64,000 nt of DNA. Origin: Oxyruncus cristatus (taxonomy: Eukaryota > Chordata > Aves > Passeriformes > Cotingidae). The translations under genes and the position numbers were made by a program. Of this stretch, positions 1-11,339 are shown piece after piece. Under the pieces are notes generated by a model. That model did not search any database, was not told the DNA's origin, and worked only from the letters and a program-made list of their open reading frames with translations. The stretch lies in the NCBI GenBank assembly GCA_013399855.1, contig VXAY01004098.1:441381-505380 (forward strand), read 5' to 3'. The stretch's first letter is position 1, and each line of letters opens with the position of its first letter.

Positions 1-3000
1 AAATCTAAACATGTTAGCTGCAAACAAATAACCAAGTTGAGTTAGCTCTTGATGATGTATAGAACCACCAAACAGTGGACCAAACAAGCTTTTCTTGGGG
101 ACATGCACAATGCAGATTTTACATGTAAGGAAAAAAAAAAAAAAAAAGGCATTTTGCTCATGGAGAGCACCACAGGGAATGCTTACCATATTTTCAAAGA
201 GAAATATTTTGTTTTTCTGATAATTATTTTCACAACTAAAAAAAAAAAAAATCACATCTGTCATAATATGGCCTTTGTTGTGTTCTAGAAAAGCAAGATG
301 GGTATTGATTCTCTAAAAAAAAAATGTATTATTTGAAAGACAGGACAGTGTAGAATACAGACCAGGTGTTCTTCTACCTGCAACGTAGAAAAAACAGAAG
401 AAGACACACGAGTCGGGGGAAACACCACATAGCACATACTTGCCATTTTCAACCGTTACCAATAGCTGGAAAAGAGAAAAAAACCATGCAAGTGGCTCAG
501 GGATGGGGACAGTGGTTGCACACCGCTAAAAACTCCGCTTGTAGCTTCCCAGGACTACGGGACAGAGAGGGGGAAGATAATAGGCCAAATTTTACTAATC
601 GTCTCTCACGGCAATTTTTTTAGTGTGGCACAATTGCAGGGGTTCTTCACCAGCTTTGGGTGACAGAGGAATGCAGTCAGAAGATAAGAAAATTTGAAAG
701 TAATTAATCACATGATTTTAATGAAAAACCAAACACTTAGCCACACGCTTGTTTCACCTCTCCTTTAGGAGAGGGTTTCAACAAAGATTGCTTGCTCATG
801 TGGAGAGAAAGCAGCAGTAGCAAGCCTCCTCTCAGCTACAAGAGTTTACAGAGAGGATTTGCCGTAGTGTCAGGGAAATCTCTTTAGGCTGTTTGTGGAA
901 ATCCAGCTTGAGGATGGGATAAGGTCAGTAATATTAGACAAATCCTATTAAGCTAATAAAGGATTCAGATCACTTCCTCAAAGGAAGCCTTTCAAAGGGT
1001 GAGTTTCAGTCTAGAAAATTAAGAATGATAAATGCAAATCAAATCCTTTTAATCTCTCTCCATTCATCAGCATTATTTTCCTTCAGAGAGAGACAGGCTA
1101 AAAATGGTGATGGGGTGGTGGCACTAAAGTAGCATTGTCTCTTCTTGAACATTACAAAAGCAGTTCAAAATCCAATTGCAATCATTACAAGAACAATTTT
1201 AATTTGCAACGGATTTGTGAATGGAGTTCTACTGGACAAGCTGTAGCTGAGGGCACCATAGGGCAGAAGCAAGCCTCACCTGAGAGATGGCTTCTTATGC
1301 CACCTGGCTGCTGCTGATTACTGGCTTATAATGTGACTATTGGCTGTTCGGGAGTTGGAGAATCTGAACAAAACATGTACCTGCCTGTTCCCTTCTGACA
1401 GATTTTGTCTGCTGGGCCAACACTTAAAAACAGGGCAATTTGTATGAAAAGCAGAGAATGGCTTGATAACCCTGATGGTGATCTGCAATATCAGTGTAAA
1501 AATTCTAGTCATACAGGTTTTGTGTTGGATCAGACATAACTCCCCAAACCCTTTATTTGACATGCTTAGCTTAGTGTACATATGTTACTTCATGTGACTT
1601 TAACACCAACTTTACATGTAACTCAGTTAAATCTGTGCAAGTGGTTAAAAAGAGAGAAATAATAGGATGGATTTTTTTTGTGTGTGCATACTGGGAGAAT
1701 CACCAAGAATTAATAATTTTTTAAATTATTTTTTTTCCAGTGCTGCTGGGTAGCAAAGTAATTTACATTTGACATCCACAATTTGCAGGTAAGAGACCAA
1801 CTAACGTTTAACTCATTACTATTTTTCAGAGGCCACTATTAGTTTCCAGAAGCTGGTTGATTTTCTGACACATAATTATACTGACAGCAAAGACTGTTGT
1901 GACCTCACAGCTACTTACCTGAGGGCTAAGAGCTGCCTTGGGTCCTCAGCAGGCAGCCAAACAAAGTAGCCTCTCACAAGGGGACTTTGTCAGACATCCC
2001 CTGTTTTGGTGGTAAAGGCTCTTCTCTCCAGGCAATCTATGGGAAGGAGACTGTGACTTTTGGACCTCCAATAAGAGAATTTGAAAGGGAGGAAGGAGCA
2101 TGAAAGAAGAGGTCGCCCAGTAGAAACCAGCACGTAACCTAAAGGATAAGAGAAGAAGAAAGAAACTGTTGGTTGAGCTTCATCTCCTTGAAGTTATCGA
2201 CAGACAGACAGGACTCGGTCTGGCAGATGACCCAACAGCTTTGATCTTCCTTGCTTATGCAGTGTGGGTTCTTCAGCAACTCCCAAGGCAGCTGGCATTG
2301 CAGGAAAAATAACCCCTGGGTTGCCAGGTGTGTCTTTTGTAACACAACAGCTGCTCAGTAAGAACCAGCGGGAAATGGCCAAAGTATTTCTTGTGAAACA
2401 AGGGATACTTGACTGGAGCTTGAAATTTGACCTTTTTTGGAAGTAAAAGATAAGGTACATGGGGAAAATAAAAAGCTTCTCAAGAATAAGCAACCACCTC
2501 CAATCAAAAGCACAAATTTTAATGTGCTAGCCCCTCTCTCTCCCTTGCTCATGCTCTTACTTTCATATTGCATATGAGCAGCAAGGGGATACAGGAGAGG
2601 GAGAAGAAGGTGCTCTCACATCTTTGGTGATTCGGCTTAATAGACACTGTCTATAACCAAAGCAACCAGTTCAGACGTGAACAATTTCTTCTGAAGCACA
2701 GAAGCTGCAGCAGCTGATGTCATGAATAAAAGTAGGCAGGTAAACAGAAACAGAGCAATAGAAAAAGAGATATGAGACTCACAGCCCAGAATCTCACAAG
2801 CAGCAGTAGTTCATAAGCAATGAGCTATAAAAAGCAAAACTGACCAAGAAAGGGAGTCATCATCAGCTTGAATGAAAATGCACATCTCTACCACCTCTGT
2901 GTAGCATTTCTGGCAGCATGAATGCTACTTTATGGGCACGGACATCAATCACAAATGCTTCTGCTGTGAAAGAAGAAGAGCAAGCTCTATTTAGGTTCAT

Positions 3001-6000
3001 ACAAAAATGCATTGAGAGGAGAAAACTCCAAACAATTATGGTACTGGAAGCATTCAAAACAGGTTACCTAAGTCAGAGATACTAATCCAGTAAGAGAATT
3101 CCCGAGTGCTGACTCACATGTTCCTGAAACACAATTCCTATCTCAGTGCAAACAGTTGCCATAGATATCTGTGGCCGGGTGAGAGGACAGCTGCCCATGA
3201 AGAATCACTTTTCTGTCCTAGGGCTTCTCAGGGCAGCCTTTCTGCCTGAAGGATGCTGCTTGACAAAGCTTTGGTAGATGAGATGCCATTCAAAGCTGCC
3301 CTCCCCTGGCTGGCTTGTTATTTTGTGGTAGGCCCTGCCTGGAGGTCTCAGGGGTTTGAAGGCGATGCTGTGACAAAAGGCAAAGAAAAACCCCACGTGC
3401 CACTCGTGGGCAAGCAGAGCTTGCAGACTACACCCTGAGTCACTGCTCCCGCGGCAGAAACCGGACCGCTCCCGGACTGCCTGCTCACGTGGAGCGGGCT
3501 CTTCTCCTTGTCTGGAGCTGCCAAGTCACACCCTGCTTGTCAATAGCCACAGCACACTCACACCAGCGGCACTAACGACACCCTTGGGTGGAGTCGGCTA
3601 CCAGAGATTAACTCTGATCCTCTCCCTCACAAGCTTCATGGTGACAGGGCACTAATGCACCGAGTTGTGCTGGTCCCACACTCTAAGCTATGAGAGTAGC
3701 ATCATTTACCAGAAAAAAATATCTGTTTTAGACCAGTTAATGTTATCCAATAACACACAGAAGTGGTGATGATCAGGATTATATCAATAGCTGAAGCTAA
3801 GGTAGAAAATTCTTTTGTGTTTTCCAGCTACATTTGTTTCTCCCATGTACACATATGGTTTCCTAATCAATTGCCCTACCTGGACATCCTTTCTTTCTAA
3901 ATACTACAGGCATTCACATTCCTAGGAATGCCCTGAAGGATCAAAACATGGCTCTCCTAGGACCATGCATCTAAAAGCTTGCAGAACTCAGGCTAAATCT
4001 GTTTATGGCCTCCTTTTACGGATAATAGAAACCAATAATTCTGGGAAAGTCTACGCAGATAGGAAGAAGAAAAAAGAAATGAAGCACTTTCAAAATAAAA
4101 AAAAAAATTGTTTGTAGTCCTGGAAGACAATGGTTCAGTTTTTCAAAACTAACATTAAACAGCACAACCCTGCAGAGAATCAATCTAAAAAATACTAGAA
4201 TGCCCTACATAGCAGATACCAATACTGACAGGCGAGTAATAGACCTCTGGGGAAACCAAGCACACCACCTTCATGCCAAGGAAATTAGTCCTTCTACCAT
4301 TAGCCTTTACATAGGTTTTGATGTTACACCATGTGTTAATTATTTCCAAATCACAAGTGCAAACACTCACCCTGATTGGAAAATTAGCAGATTTCAAACT
4401 CAGGTAATTTCCCCCTAATGAGGAACTTGTTGAACTGAATTTAACAATTAGCTCACACCCTTTGCTGGCTGGGTATGGCAAGGCTACAAGGAGACATGGA
4501 AACCCAAAAGTCACCTTTTTCAGTAATTTGCAATAAAGGATTAATATAAATTCAGAAGCTGTTCCCATGCTACTTCTAGTTCCTCCTTTGGTTCTTAAGG
4601 CAGTGACTTGCAAAGGGTGATAGAGGAGGAGGTGCTGCCTATACTGAAGAGCTCTCCCTTGTTTTCTAACCTTCCTGCTCAGTTTCTAACCTCCTGATCT
4701 GTTCCTTTCGGTGCCTTTTTTCACTTACCAAGCTTCTACAAAATGGATTTCACAGCTTAAAAGAGTTAAACTTATGATTTATTGGTCAACATACAAAGCA
4801 TGTAGGCAGAGCTAACAAGCTAAACTACTTGCCACCCCTGATAAGGCACACCAGGAGCCTGGCTGACTGGGCTGCCTTCAATTCCAGAGGAGAAGGGTTG
4901 GCTTTTGTGGCCACTTGGAAAGGGCTGATTGTTGATGTTGCTCAACTACCATTCTTGGGCTGGTTGGTTTTGTTTCTGTAGGATTTCACATGCTTTTCAT
5001 ATTGTTTTTTTCTTGTTGAGAACCCTTGAGCTGCTAATTATCCCTGTGTTCAACACTCTGCCCTTTACCAGGAATCTCACCTTTCTCCTTATGGCTCTGC
5101 TCTGCAGAACATCTCTCATCACTTCCGCACAGCTTAGCAGTTCTCCAAGATGTCTGAACCAATTTCAGCTTGTAACAAAACTATTCCTTAGTTCCCAAAT
5201 GGCATCTGTGACACAATGCCCGAGTCTCTAAAGGGGAAACTGACACTTTTCAGCTGCTAAATTGCACTAAAGGAAACAAAAGTAATTCTATCCTACTGTT
5301 AGTTTTCTACATATGCTGTGACCCTACCTGCATGATGGATGCTGGGCAGACAGGTCTTAAAGAATGTGGTCTATTTGTAGTTGTGAAGAGGAGAGATATC
5401 CACAAATGAAAGGAATGCTCTCTCCCTGGAACTGACCAAAACTGTCCAAAACGTTGCCAAAATTTGTCCAATTTCTCCCACAAAACTGTAAAAGCTATTC
5501 AATAAAATCTTCTTCCTGTTTTTCAATGCGCTTTCTGCAGTGGGGTTTTCTTGTCCTTGTTTGAAGAACAGTAAAAGTATTCTGAGACTTCAAGCTGCCT
5601 TAGCAGCATGCCAACTGCTTGATTATTTGTCAGTAAGTGGCATCAATATAGGTGTAACAAACTTCTTTTGAATGTAAAGAAATTGAGAAATGGGGGGGGG
5701 GAAGAATATTTTGCAAAAATAGGTTCTGAGCTTTTCCACTGTGTTGCTTCAGTTGTCTTCATGTTGTCAAGCAGCCTAATGTATAGACATAGTTCTCTAG
5801 GTTTCCCTGCCTTTTGCTAAAACAAAGATGATCATGCTAATTGAGACAACTGTTAGAATCACCTTGTTAACACTTTTAAAGGAATCTAAAGCAGTGTAAA
5901 AATCAGTATATTATCTATCCCTCTTCCCCCACACGCTGTGTCTTAAAAATAGTCATCCATTTTACCTGGGAGCTCCGGAGGTGCAAGCAGCTTCATGAGC

Positions 6001-8749
6001 TGGCCTGCAGGAGCATATGAATGGCTGTCAGCCAAAGCAGCAGTCAGACTTTTTTCAACAGGGTAATAAAGCCAAGTGCAATGCACTGAATAGGTGGAGT
6101 TGTTGAAACAGACCTATTCTAGCATTTGCAGTAGCTGTGGAGCAAATGGCTGCTGTCTTCTTCTCTTTTATCCATGAGTCTTCTTCTGGGCCTCTCTCTT
6201 GCTTATGCTAAATCTGCCTATTCCCTAACTTGCCCTATTTACCACTTTTCGTATTCTAATACTGTTACCTAACTTCTTCCCCTACTCCAGCTCTGAGAAC
6301 CATGGGATCAGAACTGTTATTGTGACTTTTTTTAACTTGGCCTCTACTAGAGAGCAGGCTCTGTCTGTCCTGGGTCTGCAGTCATGAGCCTACACACTTG
6401 TACCTCCTCCCTGGGGAGTACTCAGGTGGTTCTTTTCTCTCCTGAGCAGGGAGAATAAGGCAGGGACAAGTGTGAGGGGGCAGGAACAGACAGGACAATT
6501 GGATGTAGGGATAGAAAGGTCTGTAACCAGCACCTGAGGTATTAAGTCCTTTGGGTATTAAGTCATGAGGCCTTTGCTGCCGACATGTGAGAAACACAGA
6601 CATGACAAGCTTGCCTCTGCAAAGAAGTCTGCTGGGGGAACCTCTTCAAGGTTCCAGCACTGCCCCTCCTGCAGCCAACAGGAGCCCACACCATGGTCCT
6701 CTGGAACAGGGGGGATTCAGTTAGTGTTGCCTTAAAAATCATAGCTTGAAGGACAGATGGAAAAGAAGAGCACTGAGCAGCTTCTGTTTGCCAGCCTGCT
6801 CCTGCAACATTACAAGGTGCTAGAGTTCATTCTCGCACCTCTGGGTGGGTTGTTCACACGGCATTCCCCTGCATGACACTCCAGGAGACTTCACGGTCAG
6901 TGTTTGCCCTCCTGCCTGCATCTTTAGCACCTGGACACCCAAAACATGTGACTCATCTTTTCCCATGTTCTCATGAATTATTTCCAAATGTCTGAAGTCT
7001 CTAAAACATCAGTAACACACCTCTGTGTATGCTTATCTTTATGTTTAATGTTGTTAATCACAAAAGACACCGATAAAGTTACCTTTACCCTTCCTCACAT
7101 GATAATCCCAAGCAAATATGGCATAAAGTTTACGCACTCAACGCTCGTTACTTTACAACAGCTGTATCAAATGAGTTGTGAAATTTATATTCTAGCTCTT
7201 GGTAACTGTTTCCAAATTCTTCAATCACTAACACGTAATTGAATGTGCATTTTTTTCAGTGACCTGAAAGGGATCGTTATCAGAACTGAGACTGGAGGCA
7301 TTTCCGGCTTTCCGTTTTGTTTTTCCATACTCAGGCTGACTAAGGTCCAGCTTGGAGGTGGTCATTTGCAATGTTTTCATTTCAAGATTGCCTGAATGAA
7401 GGCACTGCAATGGAGGCCACCTGCTGCCCCTGGCTATTAGCTCCCAGGCACCTACCTAGACACCCACCTTGATTAGGAAGGATACAGTTACTGGTCTGAG
7501 CCAGAGGGCAAGAGATTCTTAATTAAAAAAAAAAAAGAAAAAGAAAAAAAGAAAAAGAAATTTGTAGCAATAAGACCCACACATTCGCACATTCTGCTGC
7601 ATTCATATAACCTGTAAATTAGGAAAGCTCTTAGCCATGTATTTAGGAAAATGTATGTCTAATTTTGCTCTTAAAAGACTTCTCTGTAAGGAAATGATCT
7701 TTGGAAGGAAATGTCCATGACTGTACACAGTAAAAAGATTTGCTGCCAAATCTGAAGTCTGCTTGAAGTCTTTTTTGCTGAAATATGTTAGATGAAGGTC
7801 ACAACAAGTATTAAATATCTATCCAAAACCATAACGACTAATGATACCTGTGGCTAAATCAGGCCCACACTGATATTTACAAGATGTCTTTAACAGGCAC
7901 TCCAGAGACACAACAAGTACCAGACCACCAGTGATGAGTGAAGGCTCTTGCTGTGCCCCAGCAGCTGCCTTCTCTGAACCAGCACAGACACCACTTCTCC
8001 ATACGCTCCATCTGTTTTTGAGTGCACTCCTCATGCTACGGCACATGGATCTGCTTCCCATGCCACACAGCCCACCCATCGAGGCAATGCCTCTTGCAGA
8101 ACCACCACAGAAGACACAAAGATGCTTTACCAAGTCAAAATATTTTATTTTCCAATTTTGAAGGTGATTGAACTCACAGCCAACCGTTCCCAATGCCACT
8201 ATCAAATTCAGTATCGCTCTGCAAGCCCGTGTATGTAACTGTGGCCTTGACTACACTGACACAAGGCAACATTAGAATATTCCAATAGCCATAATGTTAA
8301 AATACATTAAGAAGATTTCTCATGTGTAGAATGGCTTAGCTGATCCCAGTTAATTTGAATGCACACACTCTAATGCAGAGTGAAATTTTTCACATAAATT
8401 GTATTTCAAGGGGAAAGTGTGCAGATTCTCTCACATTAATGCAGTTTAAAAATCTGTAATGATTTCCCAGACTGCCCGCTTAGAAGAAGAGATTAAATAT
8501 AAAAATTGCTTAACCACTTCCAAACAAAAATAATTCAAGTTTTCTACTACAATGGAATCCTTCAATTGTTAAAGAAAATATTATTTCTCTCCTCAATCAG
8601 AAAGAAGAAAACATTTTGTTTAATTCAGCCCCACTTTCTACTGACAGATGGCTCACTAGTTGTTTTCAGAATATTTCATTTCCCACCACTCCCCAAACTG
8701 AAAGCCATTTTTTTTAATTCAATGGGAGCTAAAAATAAAGCCCCACTAT
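1..8749. other. Intergenic, no gene recognised
   Basis: The sequence is AT-rich with scattered short open frames, the longest 142 codons on the minus strand at 4185-4613. None shows a recognisable domain, a convincing run of exons or biased codon use. Short A-rich tracts occur near 130-147, 240-251 and 7526-7560, the last being an A/G simple repeat. Nothing resembling an RNA gene was seen. PDK3 is the expected ZFX neighbour on this side from mammalian gene order, and I could not recognise any of its exons here. Confidence 0.6.
7526..7560. repeat. A-rich (AAAAAG)n simple repeat
   Basis: A pure purine tract in which A runs are broken by single Gs at intervals of roughly six bases. It is a low-complexity repeat with no coding content. 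Confidence 0.7.
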
Positions 8750-9208
8750 CTGTTGGAGTGGGTCCAGAGGAGTGCCACAAAAACTATCAGAGGGCTGGAG
8801 CCCCTCACCCTGTGAAGACAGGCTGAGGGAGATGGGACTGCTCAGCCTGGAGAAGAGAAGGCTTTGGGGAGATCTTATCATGGCCTTCCAGTACCTAAAG
8901 GGAATTAAAAGAAAGATTAGCAGGCCCTGTTGCAATAGGACAAGAGGGTAATGGTTTTAAACTACAAGAGGGTAGATTTAGGATAGATATAAGAAAGAAA
9001 TTTTTTACAATGAGCGTGGTAAAACACCAGAATGGGTGGCCCCATTGGTGGGAGATGCCCCATCCCTGGAAACATTCAAGGTCAGGTTGAAGGGAGCTCT
9101 GAGCAGCCTGATCTAGTTGAAGATGTCCCTGCTCACTGCAGGGGACATCTAGGCCTAGATGACCTTTAAAAATCCCTTCCAACCCCAAGCATACTATGAT
9201 TCTATCTA
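8750..9208 (+). mobile_element. CR1 LINE fragment, plus strand, 5'-truncated
   Basis: The plus strand reads through the end of a CR1 reverse-transcriptase frame into its 3' UTR. It contains phrases typical of avian CR1: the stretch coding for a 'GLFSLEKRR'-type segment near 8830-8890, the 'gggtagatttaggatagatataagaaagaaa' region near 8970-9000 (partly diverged), and a 3' end near 9172-9205 with 'cccttccaacccc' and an ATTCTAT-type terminus. It is 5'-truncated, carries stops and shifts, and is not functional. Its 3' end faces the minus-strand CR1 at 9623. Confidence 0.9.
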
Positions 9209-9622
9209 CCTAGTTTTGCGCTGATGTCAAGTTGTATTTGATACAATATACGTAGAGGATGCAATTAAAATATTTTACAACATTTGCCCAGCCTATTTAT
9301 AGAATCAGCAATCTTACTGCATGGATTGCATGAGGAATGGGCAAGTTTGTGGTGCTGCACCTCCTGTCCCAACTAACAGAATATCCAAATGCACACTAAG
9401 CACAGTATCATCATATAAACTAAAGTCAGCTAAACCAATGCAATTAGGTTCATCCAAGAACATCAGGATCATTTGCAAAAAGTAAAAAAAAGGTTTATAC
9501 CAAACACAGCAATGGTTGTAAATTGGAGAGATCCTGTAACTCTTTAAGTCCTGCTGAATGCCTGGGCAGGTCAGATTCGTGGTGAAGAAGCTGGGGAGGT
9601 GAGCATTTTCTGGAGGAGATTC
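9209..9622. other. Spacer between two tail-to-tail CR1 fragments
   Basis: About 410 bases with no recognised gene. A 103-codon minus-strand open frame (9314-9625) runs through it. It could be a decayed repeat or chance, and I do not recognise it. Confidence 0.4.
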
Positions 9623-10330
9623 CATAGAATTATGAAATCATTTAAGTTGATCAAGATCTTTAAAATCACCGAGTCTAACAGCTAACCCAGCATTGCCAAG
9701 TCCACCACTAAACCATGTCCCCCAAATGCCACATTTGTGCCTTTTAAATACTCCTGGGATGGTGACTCCACTTCGTTGTGCAGCCTGTTCCTATGCTTGT
9801 CAACCACTTTGGTGAAGAATTTTTTCCTAATATCCAATCTAAACCTCCCCTGACAAAACTTGAGGCCATCTCCTCTCATCTCATCCTGTCCCTTGTTACT
9901 TGGGAGAAGAGACCAACCCTCACCTTGTTACAACCTCCTTTCAGGTAGTCGTAGTGAGTAATGAGGTCTTCCCTAAGCTTCCTTTTCTCCAGGCTAAACA
10001 CCCCCAGCTCCCTCAGCTGCTTCTCACCTGACTTGTGCTCCAGACCCTTCACCAGCTCTGTTGGCCTTCTCTGGACACACTTCAGCTCCTCAATGTCCTT
10101 CTTGTAGTGAGGGGCCCAAATCTGAACACAGGATTCAAGGTGTGGCCTCAGCAGTTCTGAGTACAGAGGGACAATCACTGCCCTGGTCCTGCTGGCTACA
10201 CTTTTTCTGATACAAGCCAGAATGCCATTGGCCTTCTTGGCCACCCGGGCACACTGCTGGCTCGTGTTCAGACAGCTGTCAAACAGCACCCCCAATATTC
10301 TTTCAATTACTCTCATCCCCACAGACACTG
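9623..10330 (-). mobile_element. CR1 LINE fragment, minus strand, C-terminal RT part
   Basis: The minus strand encodes the C-terminal part of a CR1 reverse-transcriptase polyprotein. Recognisable segments include '[20 protein letters not shown]', '[12 protein letters not shown]' and '[11 protein letters not shown]', followed by '[15 protein letters not shown]'. The frame shifts by one base near 9877, between the 'RDRMR' and 'GDGLKF' parts, so the copy is dead. The element's 3' end lies at the lower coordinate, near 9623-9640. The 5' limit is approximate. Confidence 0.9.
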
Positions 10331-11046
10331 TTAGTGCAAAGGTCTTCAATATCATTCCCACTTTCCTAGCAGAGAACCAAAGCACCATGTAACGTTACAG
10401 ACCAGTGGCAGAAGACATCCCAGACTCTAACTCCTATTTTCTTTTTCCAGGACAGTGACAGAGAACCTGCCATCCCTAGGAAGAACACCTGTCAGTTACA
10501 TATTTACAAACAGTAAATGTGTATTTACCAACTTAGGAGCTGTATTGCCAAGGAATGTAAAAAGTCTTGCCCTAAAAAGATCATAATTTCTGTAGGTAGA
10601 GAGCCCACACAAGTTTGGGGATTTCAGAACAAACATATGCAACTGTATTTACTGATCAGAATTAGCTATAGTGAGCTCATGCCATGGAGTGAGAGATGAT
10701 CTATTGTGATGGAGGAAGGATGGGAAAATGCTGTTTTGGACATATGACAGCAATCTGGGGTAAAATTAGATTTTAAAAAGTTAAAAAAGATGAAAAAGAA
10801 TGACTCTGGATTAACTCTAAATCATATCCATTCTAATAGCTTAAAAATAAAAATAAAATAAAATCACATTGTGAGACAGATTGGCACTCTCAAGTGCTCA
10901 GTAACAGCACGAAAGTATATGGTATAAAATCTTACTAAAATACATGGTATGAAAACACTCACACCATGTTTACATCTCTGGAGAATCAACAGGGTTATCT
11001 TTCCACTACTGGGTCCTTTCAGTTCTGCAGCTCACAGGCATTTATG
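10331..11046. other. 3' flank and probable 3' UTR of the SLC51A-like gene
   Basis: This is downstream of the transporter stop codon on the minus strand. I found no canonical AATAAA (TTTATT on the plus strand) in this stretch. Only weak variants occur, such as CATAAA at about 11041-11046 and AGTAAA near 10647. An (AAAAT)n-like low-complexity patch lies at about 10844-10864. The 3' end of the transcript is therefore undetermined. Confidence 0.4.
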
Positions 11047-11339
11047 TCAGAAGTTGTTCTGACATGGACAGTGGCTATTTGTGGTGCAAGAATATACAAA
11101 TTCCTGAGCTTCCTGAGCTGAGCTTCCAGCTACTGCAGAACAGGAGGGCTTATAAAACTTTGGCAATCCATCTGCAACAACTGTGCCGTTCAGGATAATC
11201 TTTGGAGTCTGCTTCTTGTCCCCAGCTTCTTCATCCATGCACTCCAGAGGCTCCAGGTCATGGTATTTTCTCCGATAGACAACTCTTGAGATTACAGTTA
11301 TCAGAAACATCTCCATGATGAGGAGCTGCTGGGCTATAT
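11047..11339 (-). CDS. SLC51A-like coding exon 8 and stop
   Basis: The acceptor is TTTTTGGCAG. It encodes residues 277-373, with the stop TGA at 11049-11047. The last helix ends with 'VVYRRKY' (human 'MYYRRKD'). It is followed by a tail of about 70 residues with acidic and lysine-rich parts and a Cys-containing C-terminus ('SHCPCQNNF'). Confidence 0.93.

Noticed and set aside
4185..4613. 142-codon minus-strand open frame
   Set aside because: No recognisable domain. Its codon content looks like random AT-rich sequence, and there are no neighbouring exons of matching phase.
9314..9625. 103-codon minus-strand frame between the CR1 fragments
   Set aside because: Not recognisable as CR1 or another protein. 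Too short and isolated to call.
1..11046. Possible PDK3 exons downstream of the transporter gene, expected from mammalian gene order
   Set aside because: No kinase-like exon could be recognised. If PDK3 is on this side it lies beyond the window.
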